A stretch of DNA of 35,965 nucleotides, from IMG/VR virus record IMGVR_UViG_3300032116_000668, positions 1-35,965 of that record. One strand, written 5' to 3'. A model generated the notes under the pieces. The model was not told where the DNA came from and searched no databases. It saw only the letters and a list, made by a program, of their open reading frames with translations. Within the stretch, counting starts at the first letter, position 1, and each line of letters starts with the position of its first letter. Position numbers and translations under genes: made by a program. This document shows, piece by piece, positions 8,616-15,785 of the stretch. Origin of the DNA: a virus.

Positions 8616-9292
8616 TTACTCAGGGAACGCCAGGAGCTTTTGCAACTCCCGCTTCATCTCGTCTGCGTGCTGTGGTGGTTTCTCAATCGGGTTGAAATCG
8701 TCAGCCTTTGGTGCCTTGCCTTGCTGGGAGTACGGGGCGAGCACCGCACTGGTAAGCAGGCCCGTCTGCCGCCACGGATCTGGGAGAGCGTGGAAGAATC
8801 GCGTGAACGCGATCCACTCCGAGAGCTCCTGCGAATCCATGCGGCGTGACAACTCACGCACCGTCATGCCTAGGTGCCCCGCCAGACGAAAGAGAAACCT
8901 TCTCGTCGGGCGGATGCTCAGTTTTTTGCCAGCTCCTCCACGTCGGTTTCGGTCATGTTGTTGTGTTTCATCGCCTTCTCAAAAAGCTTCGACACGATAG
9001 ACGCAGACTTCTTCGCCAGCTGCTCGATGCCAGCCTCATCAAAGAGACGCTCGCCGCTTTCGGGGTGGCAAAGACAGCGGGCCAGATACTTCGTGCGGAA
9101 GTTGTCGATGCCACGCTCTTTGTTGCCAATCCATTCTTTCTCGTATGAGTCGCGTTCCTCCACCGTCATGACGCGAACGCCAAGCACCAGCGGCTTGCCG
9201 TCAGCGCCTTTCCACTCACGCACCGTCACCTTGAGAACGGGCAGATCGTCAGCCGCGAGAATCTGTGCAGCAAGTTCAGACACGCTCAGCAT
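8616..9292 (-). CDS. Tail assembly chaperone, G-T type -1 frameshift fusion
   Basis: Predicted 225-aa fusion made when ribosomes slip back one base near the end of the G-like gene. The 0-frame ends at the TGA 8920-8918; the -1 frame is open from the slip site to the TAA at 8616 and adds about 101 residues starting LSIRPTRRF. The T part contains G-x-T-V-R-E-L and L-S-E-W-I-A-F, hallmarks of the downstream half of siphophage tail chaperones. G and GT together coat the tape measure during tail assembly and are absent from the virion. The T region could also be read from an internal ATG at 8867, but frame, spacing and family all favour slippage. Confidence 0.88.
8918..9292 (-). CDS. Tail assembly chaperone, G-like
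   Basis: 124-aa product of normal termination, upstream partner of the frameshift fusion. ATG at 9292 with AGGAGC spaced 4 nt upstream. The sequence is acidic and helical, ending E-E-L-A-K-N. It follows the tail tube genes and precedes the tape measure, the conserved place for this gene. It is expected to be made in excess over the fusion and to bind the tape measure and tube protein during tail assembly. Confidence 0.85.
   Translation of the reverse strand: MLSVSELAAQILAADDLPVLKVTVREWKGADGKPLVLGVRVMTVEERDSYEKEWIGNKERGIDNFRTKYLARCLCHPESGERLFDEAGIEQLAKKSASIVSKLFEKAMKHNNMTETDVEELAKN
8921..8927 (-). promoter_or_regulatory. Programmed -1 frameshift slippery site
   Basis: On the - strand the end of the G-like gene reads GCA AAA AAC TGA. 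This contains the canonical X-XXY-YYZ heptamer A-AAA-AAC in exactly the right phase, directly before the stop. Slipping by -1 allows re-pairing on AAA AAA and continues into CTG AGC ATC in the downstream chaperone frame. The stop immediately after the heptamer may add a pause. I did not establish a downstream pseudoknot. Confidence 0.88.
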
Positions 9293-9300
9293 GGTTGCTC

Positions 9301-9618
9301 CTAGCCTTGGACTTTCAGCGTCACGGTGTACCGTGTTACATCGTTCACCTTGCCCGCAAGCGTGAACTTCTCGAGCACGGCCTTACCGGAATACGCCAGC
9401 CCACCACCAGCGATGGTGATGAGCGAACGCTTGCCGTAGTTAGCCGTCGAAATGTTCGCCGTCGTTAGGCACGACATCTCTATAGTGCCTACGTCAAGCG
9501 TCCACGTACTGGCACGAGCCAATGGCATGGCACCGCCGTGAGTTACAGAGAGTTCCGTAACCTCACCGAAGTTGGTGCCGTTCCACGTAGCCGTGACGCC
9601 CGCTGAGTAATCAGCCAT
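9301..9618 (-). CDS. Tail tube-like protein (second copy)
   Basis: 105-aa beta-rich protein between the major tail tube candidate and the tail chaperones. ATG at 9618 follows GGAGG at good spacing. Both this and the upstream 130-aa protein begin with a short loop then a T-W-x-x-T-x-(Y/F) strand and end in alternating beta strands, so they look like diverged copies of the small tail tube fold. One may form the tube while the other acts as a minor tube or terminator-proximal subunit. Sequence identity between them is low by eye. Confidence 0.65.
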   Translation of the reverse strand: MADYSAGVTATWNGTNFGEVTELSVTHGGAMPLARASTWTLDVGTIEMSCLTTANISTANYGKRSLITIAGGGLAYSGKAVLEKFTLAGKVNDVTRYTVTLKVQG

Positions 9619-9637
9619 GACGGGCCTCCGTCACGGA

Positions 9638-10030
9638 CTACGAGCGAGCGATACGAATGGTGGCCTGGCCTCGGATCGCGTCCTGCGTCGCCAGCGTCAG
9701 CGTCGAAGAGTTGACGGTGCCAGCACGGCTGAGCAGCGAGGTGCCGCCAACGGTGATGGAGATTGTGCCAGTCTCCTTGTCGGCAATCAGCGTCTTGCCG
9801 ATGTAGTCGAACTGCACCGTTTGCCCGGTGTCGCCAGAGGCAGCGCCGGCCAGCGGAAGATCAAGCGTCTTGGCGGTTTCGCCAGCCGTCTGGCCAAGGT
9901 GCGAGACGGAAATCTTGTCTTCGGTAGCAGTCGGGTCCGTCATGCTGACGACGACGTTGGTGACGGTGTAAGTCGTGCTCTTCCACGTCAGGACTGTGCC
10001 GGAACCATCATGCGGCGTTTCAAAGGCCAT
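9638..10030 (-). CDS. Major tail (tube) protein
   Basis: 130 aa, beta-rich with small residues (G, T, S, A), a composition usual for tail tube subunits that stack as hexameric rings. It lies directly after the tail terminator gene. The ATG at 10030 follows AGGAGA about 9 nt upstream, 3 nt after the previous stop. No signal peptide or catalytic motif. The order terminator, tube, chaperones, tape measure matches long non-contractile-tailed phages. No sheath gene was seen, so a contractile tail is unlikely. Confidence 0.75.
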   Translation of the reverse strand: MAFETPHDGSGTVLTWKSTTYTVTNVVVSMTDPTATEDKISVSHLGQTAGETAKTLDLPLAGAASGDTGQTVQFDYIGKTLIADKETGTISITVGGTSLLSRAGTVNSSTLTLATQDAIRGQATIRIARS

Positions 10031-10033
10031 CTG

Positions 10034-10450
10034 CTAAGTCTCCTGCCAGAGGATTGAGAACGATTGCGTCACTTGATACACGGGCGGCAAATCACCGCCG
10101 GCGAGTTGAACAAAGCCATCAGACTCGGTGTCTAGGCTCACGTTCCTCACGCTCACGTAGTCTGTCACTTGGCCGCCCCATCCATCCAGAACTGAGCGGA
10201 TTCTGTCTGCCGCCTCGCGGGCCTCTTCGTAGGTGGTGGCAAACACGTCCACCGCCAACTGCACAGACGTGGCACCAATCGGCCCAGACAGCCCCTGCGA
10301 GCGAGTGACGCCCGTGCGCCGCCAGGTGGCGAATGGCAGCGATGCTGATGCCGGTGCAATGACGGGCCAGATCCGCTGGCCGAGAATCATGGCTACGGCC
10401 GGGTCTGCGATCAGTGCTCGAGCAGCTGCCTGCTCTGGTGACTTGAGCAT
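10034..10450 (-). CDS. Tail terminator / completion protein (DUF3168-like)
   Basis: 138 aa matching the DUF3168 (gpU-like) pattern: helical start with A-L-I-A-D-P-A-V, a mid-region L-P-F-A-T-W strand, then V-Q-L-A-V-D-V-F-A-T-T-Y-E-E-A followed by helix A-D-R-I-R-S-V-L-D-G, and a closing Y-Q-V-T-Q-S-F strand. Such proteins cap the tail tube and bind the head. ATG at 10450 follows GGAGG, which lies in the last codons of the gp10-like gene. Position between gp10-like and tail tube genes agrees. Confidence 0.8.
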   Translation of the reverse strand: MLKSPEQAAARALIADPAVAMILGQRIWPVIAPASASLPFATWRRTGVTRSQGLSGPIGATSVQLAVDVFATTYEEAREAADRIRSVLDGWGGQVTDYVSVRNVSLDTESDGFVQLAGGDLPPVYQVTQSFSILWQET

Positions 10451-10452
10451 GG

Positions 10453-11256
10453 CTAGCCTCCAGCCTGGATGGTGGCACTGGTGACGCTGCCGGTGCTGCT
10501 GTACGTCAGCGAATCAAGGGCACGCTCTAGGGAAATGCGGAGCTCCTGCTGCAGCGTGGCTGCCACCTTGCCCTGGTACTCGTTCCACGTCTTACGCAGG
10601 GGAGGCTCGCCGCTTCCGCCAGGATTCATGGCAGGAATGACAATCGGATTCTTTGACTTGCGAAAGAAGGCGTTTGGGTATGCCGGATCTGTTTGCACTC
10701 GCTGGCCTTGTTCGCCGCGTGGGACGCGAGCCGTAGGCAGCATCTTGAAGTTACTGAGTTCCCGGTATGACGATGCTATGTAGGCGTTTTGGCCAGAAAC
10801 TTGATGCGCCCGAATACTGGCCACCTTGCCAGATTTCATGACTCTGCTGTGAGCCTTGCGCTGGTACGGCGTATTTGAAAGCTTCGCAACCACCCGCTGC
10901 CTTGTGCCGAACTCAATCCACCACTGATGAAAAGCACGGTCTGGCCCCGCTTGTATTGAGCCGCCTAGTGCGCTGGTGGATTTTGCAGATGCGGCTTTGT
11001 TGTAGCCAATGAGCCCGACCGCGTTGCCGTCTCGTTTGTAGGGCACAATCTTCATATCTACGGCACGCTTAAGGTTGCCTGTCGGTCCTTCTGGCGTGTT
11101 TTCCCGTAGTCTCCGCATCGCTGGGAAAATCGCTTTATCCAGTGCCTCGGCCAGCGTAACCGCAAGCCCTTCATTGTCGAACACCTTACCGAGCGCTTCC
11201 TGCAGCCGCAGGATCTCAGACGTGTCGAGCGACAGGTTGACGCCGGCAACGGCCAT
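10453..11256 (-). CDS. HK97 gp10-like head-tail protein
   Basis: 267 aa. The ATG at 11256 shares its A with the stop of the preceding head closure gene (TGATG) and follows GGAGG; the upstream in-frame ATG at 11274 is inside that gene. The N-terminal part has an A-M-R-R-L-R-E-N-T-P-E-G-P-T-G-N-L motif, typical of HK97 gp10 family proteins, where a helix leads into P-x-x-T-G-x-L. It is longer than the usual 120-170 aa, with an insertion in the middle and a basic C-terminal half. Likely a tail completion or neck component. Confidence 0.75.
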   Translation of the reverse strand: MAVAGVNLSLDTSEILRLQEALGKVFDNEGLAVTLAEALDKAIFPAMRRLRENTPEGPTGNLKRAVDMKIVPYKRDGNAVGLIGYNKAASAKSTSALGGSIQAGPDRAFHQWWIEFGTRQRVVAKLSNTPYQRKAHSRVMKSGKVASIRAHQVSGQNAYIASSYRELSNFKMLPTARVPRGEQGQRVQTDPAYPNAFFRKSKNPIVIPAMNPGGSGEPPLRKTWNEYQGKVAATLQQELRISLERALDSLTYSSTGSVTSATIQAGG

Positions 11257-11573
11257 CACACGGCCTCCTGGCAAATCAGCTCGTGCTCGCTGCGGTTCCC
11301 GTGCTCGAGCAGGCTAACGATCTCCAGCGTGCGGCCACGCCACACCAGCCGCATGGACTGCGTTAGCCCCGTGAGATACCGCAGGCGGACGCGATGCGAA
11401 ACGCTGATTTGCTGCTGGCCGTAGGTGAGCGACTCGCGCGAAGATACGCCTTCAACGCTGGCCCACCGCTCAGCAAACGTGGCCCACGAAAGCACGGTTT
11501 CGCCTAGGGCGTTCCGCGACTCGGACGCCTGCTGCACCGTGACGCGCTCTCGGAGGCTGCCGGCGTTGATCAT
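11256..11573 (-). CDS. Head-tail adaptor / head closure protein
   Basis: 105-aa protein of the SPP1 gp16 / phage head-tail joining family: begins M-I-N-A-G-x-L-R-E-R-V-T-V-Q, a hallmark opening, then W-A-x-V-E, a Y-G strand and L-R-Y-L-T-G-L-T, with a closing H-E-L-I-C-Q. It plugs the portal/connector channel after packaging and prepares the interface to the tail. Starts at 11573 inside an ATGA overlap. Flanked by the gp6-like connector region and the gp10-like gene, as expected. Confidence 0.82.
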   Translation of the reverse strand: MINAGSLRERVTVQQASESRNALGETVLSWATFAERWASVEGVSSRESLTYGQQQISVSHRVRLRYLTGLTQSMRLVWRGRTLEIVSLLEHGNRSEHELICQEAV

Positions 11574-11971
11574 GTGCCGTACATGACGATTGTGTAGGTG
11601 CTCGTGCCTGCGCTTGTTCGCACTGTTGGCAGTTGCGCCGTGTCATCAAAGTCGCCCACGGCGTTTGAGACGACACTAATGGCGTTTGCGTCAACCGTCA
11701 CGTTTGGCTGAGTTAGGATTAATACGCTTGGCCCTGACTGAATCACGAATCGCTGAATCTCATAAAAAGAAACAAAAGCGCCGCTCGCGTCCCTAAAGGC
11801 TGTCGGTGCGACTTGGATAGTCACGGCGCTAGTCCCGCACGTACCGCTGACGATCGCCACCTTACCGCTGGTGTACGCCCGCGAGTCCTGCAGGCTCGTC
11901 ACCTTGAGCGCCGCCGTGCCATCCTTTTCGTGAAACAGCACGTCGATGCTTATGCGTCCTTCAATGCTCAT
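11570..11971 (-). CDS. Hypothetical neck-region protein
   Basis: 133 aa. ATG at 11971 lies in an ATGA overlap with the connector gene; an ATG five codons upstream is less favoured. Sequence is beta-rich with S/T/V/A repeats and no catalytic motif. Its position between the gp6-like connector and the head closure protein suggests a virion protein, perhaps a decoration or neck component. Family not recognised. Confidence 0.6.
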   Translation of the reverse strand: MSIEGRISIDVLFHEKDGTAALKVTSLQDSRAYTSGKVAIVSGTCGTSAVTIQVAPTAFRDASGAFVSFYEIQRFVIQSGPSVLILTQPNVTVDANAISVVSNAVGDFDDTAQLPTVRTSAGTSTYTIVMYGT

Positions 11972-12579
11972 TGGTAGCCACCCCATTTCTGCGAAGAGAG
12001 CAGCGATTCAACGGCGAACTCAAGCGGCTTACTGATGCTGCCGACGAGCACGGTGCTGCGGTTTTCGTACCAGTAGCCCACGAGCATCAGAATCGCGTGG
12101 CGGATGGCAGCCGGCACGCTGGAGCCCGCGGCACCGTAGCCGGCCCACCACGTCACCACCACGGCGTCATTGTCTTCCATGCTCGCCGGCCAGGTGCCGC
12201 CGTAGACAGTCGTGACACGGCCAGGCGTCTCAAACCGCTGGACGCGAAACTGTGCCGTCGAGAGCGTGGCTGTGCCGCCCGTCTCTGCCGTGTACGTGAT
12301 CGTCACCGCCGTTGCTGTGCCGCTCGACACAACAGGCGGGCGTGGCAACTCAATCGGGTATTGGCTATCCGTTGGAAACCGATGGAGCCGCAGACGCCAC
12401 TGCGTATTCACCAGCGTGCGATCTAGGTAAGCCTCAACCCACTCACGCGCCGCAGTGACGAGCGTGCCTACGTAGGTATCGTCATCGCTCGTATCCACCC
12501 GCAGGTGAGCCTTGGCCTCTGCGACTGTGACGGGCTCAACGGCCGGTGCTGTCTGGCGGCTGAGGCTGAGATACTGCAC
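11968..12579 (-). CDS. Head-tail connector (gp6-like)
   Basis: 203 aa. N-terminal P-V-T-V-A-E-A-K-A-H-L-R-V-D, then a short acidic stretch and L-V-T-A-A-R-E-W-V-E-A-Y, is the usual opening of HK97 gp6 / phiE125 gp8 connector proteins; the C-terminus has I-R-H-A-I-L-M-L-V-G-Y-W-Y-E-N-R. This ring binds below the portal. The start is GTG at 12579 with GAGGA upstream and overlaps the preceding gene by 44 nt. A central beta insertion makes it longer than average. Confidence 0.85.
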   Translation of the reverse strand: MQYLSLSRQTAPAVEPVTVAEAKAHLRVDTSDDDTYVGTLVTAAREWVEAYLDRTLVNTQWRLRLHRFPTDSQYPIELPRPPVVSSGTATAVTITYTAETGGTATLSTAQFRVQRFETPGRVTTVYGGTWPASMEDNDAVVVTWWAGYGAAGSSVPAAIRHAILMLVGYWYENRSTVLVGSISKPLEFAVESLLSSQKWGGYQ

Positions 12580-12775
12580 GGCGTCCTCGTCGCTTGGGTG
12601 TGGCGTCTGTTGTCTCTACTGGCGTCTCTAGAGCCGCCGTCTCGAGTAGCGTGCCTTGATGGTCTTCAACTGCGACACGCTGGGCGAGCAGCTGCTGTGC
12701 CAGCCCGCCTGGAACGTCTGCCGTCTGGCCCTTGGCGTAACCGCGCCACGCTCGGCTGAATCTAAGTTTCACCAT
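12536..12775 (-). CDS. Small phage head protein, hypothetical
   Basis: 79 aa with a common phage opening: M-V-K-L-R-F, a W-R-G-Y segment, then D-V-P-G-G-L-A-Q-Q-L-L, followed by an E/T-rich linker and a basic R-R-G-R-R tail. Similar short proteins often sit just upstream of the gp6-like connector in HK97-type phages. ATG at 12775 overlaps the glycosyltransferase stop as TAATG. Function unknown; the basic tail may contact DNA or the portal. Confidence 0.6.
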   Translation of the reverse strand: MVKLRFSRAWRGYAKGQTADVPGGLAQQLLAQRVAVEDHQGTLLETAALETPVETTDATPKRRGRRAVSQPQPPDSTGR

Positions 12776-13506
12776 TAGCCCACACTCCATGCAGATTCCG
12801 GCGGCTTGTTTGTGTTCGTGAACTCGGTAGTCCACTGGAAAACAGGGGCGGCTAGGTTCTTGCCCGGCCACGTCACGACGTACTCGCCGTGGCCCAGCAC
12901 GACGCGGGGCGAGACAAAGACTCGGTTGCCAGAGTCTCGCCAGTTGCGCCACCACCAGATGTCGGGATCTGTGCGGCCGTCGTTCCACGAGCCCTCTGGG
13001 TCTGGCTTGCTCCAGAACCAAGGCTTCTTGGTTCGCTTGAGTGCGGCGGTGCTGATAACGGTGAGCCCGAAGTGGGCGGTATCGACTTCTTGCACCGGCT
13101 CAGCAAACCACGACGCAGGCAGTTGCGTGTGGCCTTCCTCTGGCGGTGCGTCAAGCGTGCCCTTGAGCGTCAGCATCGGGCGGCCGTCTTCACGTTTCGT
13201 CTGCAATCCAGTGATCGCGTCGCACTGAAACGTCATCGCCATGGCGAAGAGTTGCTCAACGTCCTGCCGGGTGAAGAACGTGTCGTAGTCAATCGTCAGC
13301 AGGTACTCGCACGAGTCGATGAACTGCTCCATCACTCTTGTATTGACTTGGTCCCAGAACGCACCAGTGCCCATCGTAGGGCGAATGCCGAGCGGCATGA
13401 GTGCCTGAGCCCATGCGAAGTGATTGGCCGTAAACGAGAGCCTAGGCATGCTCAGCACGGCCTCGACTCTGATGTCAACTTCGGTGCCACCGACTTTGAC
13501 TAGCAT
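12775..13506 (-). CDS. GT-A-like glycosyltransferase in the head operon
   Basis: 243 aa. A central D73-x-D75 in LTIDYDTFF, followed by a helix, matches the metal- and nucleotide-sugar-binding DxD motif of GT-A folds; a downstream aromatic D-P-D-I-W-W-W-R-N-W segment and H in LGHGEY fit the acceptor side. N-terminal V-E-A-V-L-S-M-P-R-L is the first strand. No membrane segment. It lies between the major capsid protein terminator and connector genes, so it is expressed with the virion and may glycosylate a structural protein. Host envelope sugar modification is the alternative. Donor and acceptor unknown. ATG at 13506 with GAGG. Confidence 0.75.
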   Translation of the reverse strand: MLVKVGGTEVDIRVEAVLSMPRLSFTANHFAWAQALMPLGIRPTMGTGAFWDQVNTRVMEQFIDSCEYLLTIDYDTFFTRQDVEQLFAMAMTFQCDAITGLQTKREDGRPMLTLKGTLDAPPEEGHTQLPASWFAEPVQEVDTAHFGLTVISTAALKRTKKPWFWSKPDPEGSWNDGRTDPDIWWWRNWRDSGNRVFVSPRVVLGHGEYVVTWPGKNLAAPVFQWTTEFTNTNKPPESAWSVG

Positions 13507-13523
13507 GGTGCCTCAAAGAAAGA

Positions 13524-13557
13524 GAGCGGGCGGCCCCGTCGTGGAAGCCGCCCGCTC
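13524..13557 (-). terminator. Intrinsic terminator after major capsid gene
   Basis: A perfect 11-bp GC stem, GAGCGGGCGGC (13524-13534) with GCCGCCCGCTC (13547-13557), and a 12-nt loop. In the - strand direction the stem is followed directly by TCTTTCTTTG, a U-rich tail. It lies between the capsid stop at 13587 and the next start at 13506. A leaky terminator here would raise capsid mRNA above the downstream tail genes. Confidence 0.85.
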
Positions 13558-13586
13558 AAGATTGCACACTCGTCAAGCCGTCAGGC

Positions 13587-14906
13587 TCACGCACCAACCA
13601 GGCCGATGACCGGGCCGGCGACGGTGTCGCTGCCGAGCGTGTGGTGCGAGATGGCAACGCGGGCCACCGCACGAATCACGCTCTGGTCGCTGAGGAAGTT
13701 GACCTGATCGCTTGACGCAATCTCGATGCCCTGGCGGACGCCGTAGATTGACGAGTTCATCAGATCACCGTAGAGAGCCATAACCACGCCCGTGCTGTCC
13801 GAGCCAGCCGGCAGCTGGTCGGTGAGCACCACGGGCTTGCCAAGGAACGTCAGCCCCATGCCCTGCGACAGGCCCACCGAACCGCCCTGGGCGAGGTCGA
13901 GGTTCTGCATGCAGGTCGCAAAGAAGAAGGGCGACACGAACCACTTGGCACCCGCCTGCGAATGCTGAGGCAGGGTGGCCATCATCTTCAGCAGGTTGGC
14001 CTTGGTCACCTCGTCGGGAGTGTCACCGGCAGCCGTCACGAGCGACGCCGCGTAGGTGGCACCAGACGAAGCGTAGAGCCCGCCCGTGTAGCCCGTGGCG
14101 ATGCCGGCCACAGCCGGTGCATTGCTCGGGTTGCCGTTCCACGCCGCCGTTTCAATGGCGGTGGACAGCGTCAGCGAGAGCTCGGCAGCAAGCCAATCGG
14201 CAATGCTCACGATGGAGTCCCGAAGGAGCTCATTCGCAATCGTCACCGCTCCAGTCACCTTCTTCGCAGTCAGGCTGACCTGGGTGCTGGTCGGATCGCT
14301 CGCCGTGATGGCGGTGTTCTCCGAGATCCAGTAGGCAGTGGCACCGGCCGTGCGCTTCGGGAAGAGCACGTAGTCGGAAGCCATGTTCACGTTCATCGCG
14401 TTGGCGGCAAACGCCGAGTAGTCATTGACGAGCCGAAGCACGGTGGCCTCAAGCACGTCAGGCACGAAAGCCGAGCCGGTCGTAGAGCCGGTCGAACCCT
14501 GGGCGCGGCTCTCGACACCGTGGTCATGGCACCACCGCTTGGCGTCGGTGTCGCCGCCCTTCGCCTTGAACCACATTCCGGTCTTGTAGGCGTCCTCCTC
14601 GCTCTTGAACGCACGCAGCTTGCCCGCGTACGGCACCGCCGAAATCCGCACCTTCGGCTCGTCGGCCCGCACTTCGGGAGCCGGCGTGCAGCGATCAACC
14701 ACGCTGCGGAGATTCTTGGAAGCGTCGGCAACCGACTTCTCGAAGTCAATCTTCTTGGCGAGCTTCGCCGCGTCGGCGTTCAGCGTCTCGAGCTCCAGGT
14801 CACGCTCGGCAATCTTGTCAGCGTCGGTGCTCTCAATGGCACGCACGGCGTCGATCCGGTTGGCGAGGGTAACGGCCTCGTCCTGAAGCTTCTTGAGGTT
14901 GTCCAC
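13587..14906 (-). CDS. Major capsid protein (HK97 fold)
   Basis: 439 aa from GTG at 14906, preceded by GGAGA about 8 nt upstream; the frame stays open farther upstream without a good start. Residues 1-70 are a charged coiled coil like the HK97 delta scaffold domain, which the protease gene next door would remove. Then comes the HK97-type body: S-A-F-V-P-D-V near 150, a V-N-M-A-S-D-Y strand, F-P-K-R and W-I-S-E-N in the beta region, V-T-I-A-N-E-L-L-R-D-S, and a late G-V-R-Q-G-I-E-I-A strand. It would assemble T-number icosahedral shells. Confidence 0.9.
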   Translation of the reverse strand: MDNLKKLQDEAVTLANRIDAVRAIESTDADKIAERDLELETLNADAAKLAKKIDFEKSVADASKNLRSVVDRCTPAPEVRADEPKVRISAVPYAGKLRAFKSEEDAYKTGMWFKAKGGDTDAKRWCHDHGVESRAQGSTGSTTGSAFVPDVLEATVLRLVNDYSAFAANAMNVNMASDYVLFPKRTAGATAYWISENTAITASDPTSTQVSLTAKKVTGAVTIANELLRDSIVSIADWLAAELSLTLSTAIETAAWNGNPSNAPAVAGIATGYTGGLYASSGATYAASLVTAAGDTPDEVTKANLLKMMATLPQHSQAGAKWFVSPFFFATCMQNLDLAQGGSVGLSQGMGLTFLGKPVVLTDQLPAGSDSTGVVMALYGDLMNSSIYGVRQGIEIASSDQVNFLSDQSVIRAVARVAISHHTLGSDTVAGPVIGLVGA

Positions 14907-14953
14907 GTATGTGTTCTCCGCCGGCGGTATTGCCGATAGAGTCCACTGTGCCA

Positions 14954-15124
14954 CTACGGCCTTGGAGCCTTGCAGAAGCGAATCTGTGAAAGTGTTGTTT
15001 TCACAAACGCCACGGCACGCTGCCCGCATCGTGGGCAACGCAGATACCGCTGCCGCTCGTCACCGCAAGGGCGACTGCTGCGAGTGCGGAGACGCTCACC
15101 GCATGTGCAACGTGGTTCAGCCAC
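14954..15124 (-). CDS. Small zinc-ribbon protein
   Basis: 56 aa with four cysteines arranged as C-T-C-G ... C-P-R-C-G separated by a basic linker with R-Y-L before the second pair, a short zinc ribbon. The start is GTG at 15124, which overlaps the protease stop as GTGGCTGA, the same arrangement as ATGGCTGA at the far-left gene. It ends 47 nt before the capsid start. Similar to small DNA- or RNA-binding zinc-finger phage proteins (Com-like or regulator-like); function unknown. An upstream in-frame ATG at 15253 would overlap the protease gene by 137 nt and is unlikely. Confidence 0.6.
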   Translation of the reverse strand: MAEPRCTCGERLRTRSSRPCGDERQRYLRCPRCGQRAVAFVKTTLSQIRFCKAPRP

Positions 15125-15785
15125 TGCGAAGCCTGAGAAGGGCAGACCAGGCGGCAGCGACGCCCCGCAGAGCCGAACGCGAGTGAACCGCCTGGGCTGC
15201 CGGCTCTTCGGTGGCCTGCGATGCAAGCCACGCTTCGTACGAACGCTGTGCAACAGTGACGCTGCTTGCCGGATAGGCAGGCGTCAGAACCACGGAAACG
15301 TCTACGAGCGAACTGACTTCCCGCACTTCTCTTACCGCACCTTGCTCGTCGCTCGTCCACCTGTCGCCCTTGCCGGGCTCAAGGCCGAACGCGAAACTGC
15401 TGCCCTTGAGGTCGCGGCGACGAACCAGCTCAAGGGTGTCGCGGCCCACCTGCGTATCCGGCGGAACGACGGTATACCGCAGCCCCTTGTCATCGCTGGT
15501 GAGCTCCAGCGTGCCGCTGGCTGAGCGGCCGAGAATCAGGTCTGGGTTGTGATTCAGCAACGCCACAACGTCGCTCTTGCCACGCTGGCGATTGAGCACT
15601 TTATCGAATGCACCGGGCAGAATGATCTCGCGGAACTGCGAGCCACCTTCACGCAGCGGAAGGCTGAAGCGGTTGTAGACGGCGGCATAGCCCGTCAGCA
15701 CCTGCGTGCCGTTGGCACGAGTCTCAATCGTGAGCTCGGCTTCTGGGCACTCGTCAAACGCAAGGCAGCGGCGCTCAAGTTCCAT
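15117..15785 (-). CDS. Prohead protease (HK97 family, U35)
   Basis: 222 aa. Catalytic candidates: H79 in LLNHNPDLILGR and S129/S130 in LKGSSFAF, followed by the conserved L-V-D-V-S-V-V-L-T-P-A-Y-P segment. This serine protease trims the capsid delta domain and destroys itself during maturation. The ATG at 15785 follows GGAGG and overlaps the portal stop by 11 nt; the longer in-frame extension upstream lies within portal and is not used. The standard order portal, protease, capsid is kept. Confidence 0.9.
   Translation of the reverse strand: MELERRCLAFDECPEAELTIETRANGTQVLTGYAAVYNRFSLPLREGGSQFREIILPGAFDKVLNRQRGKSDVVALLNHNPDLILGRSASGTLELTSDDKGLRYTVVPPDTQVGRDTLELVRRRDLKGSSFAFGLEPGKGDRWTSDEQGAVREVREVSSLVDVSVVLTPAYPASSVTVAQRSYEAWLASQATEEPAAQAVHSRSALRGVAAAWSALLRLRSG

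Noticed and set aside
13962-14939. Long + strand reading frame of 325 codons
   Set aside because: Antisense to the major capsid gene; low-complexity Arg/Gly/His product expected from GC-rich shadow frames.
14907-15038. Longer capsid start at 15038
   Set aside because: Would overlap the zinc-ribbon gene and lacks a ribosome site; GTG at 14906 has GGAGA and leads straight into the coiled-coil domain.
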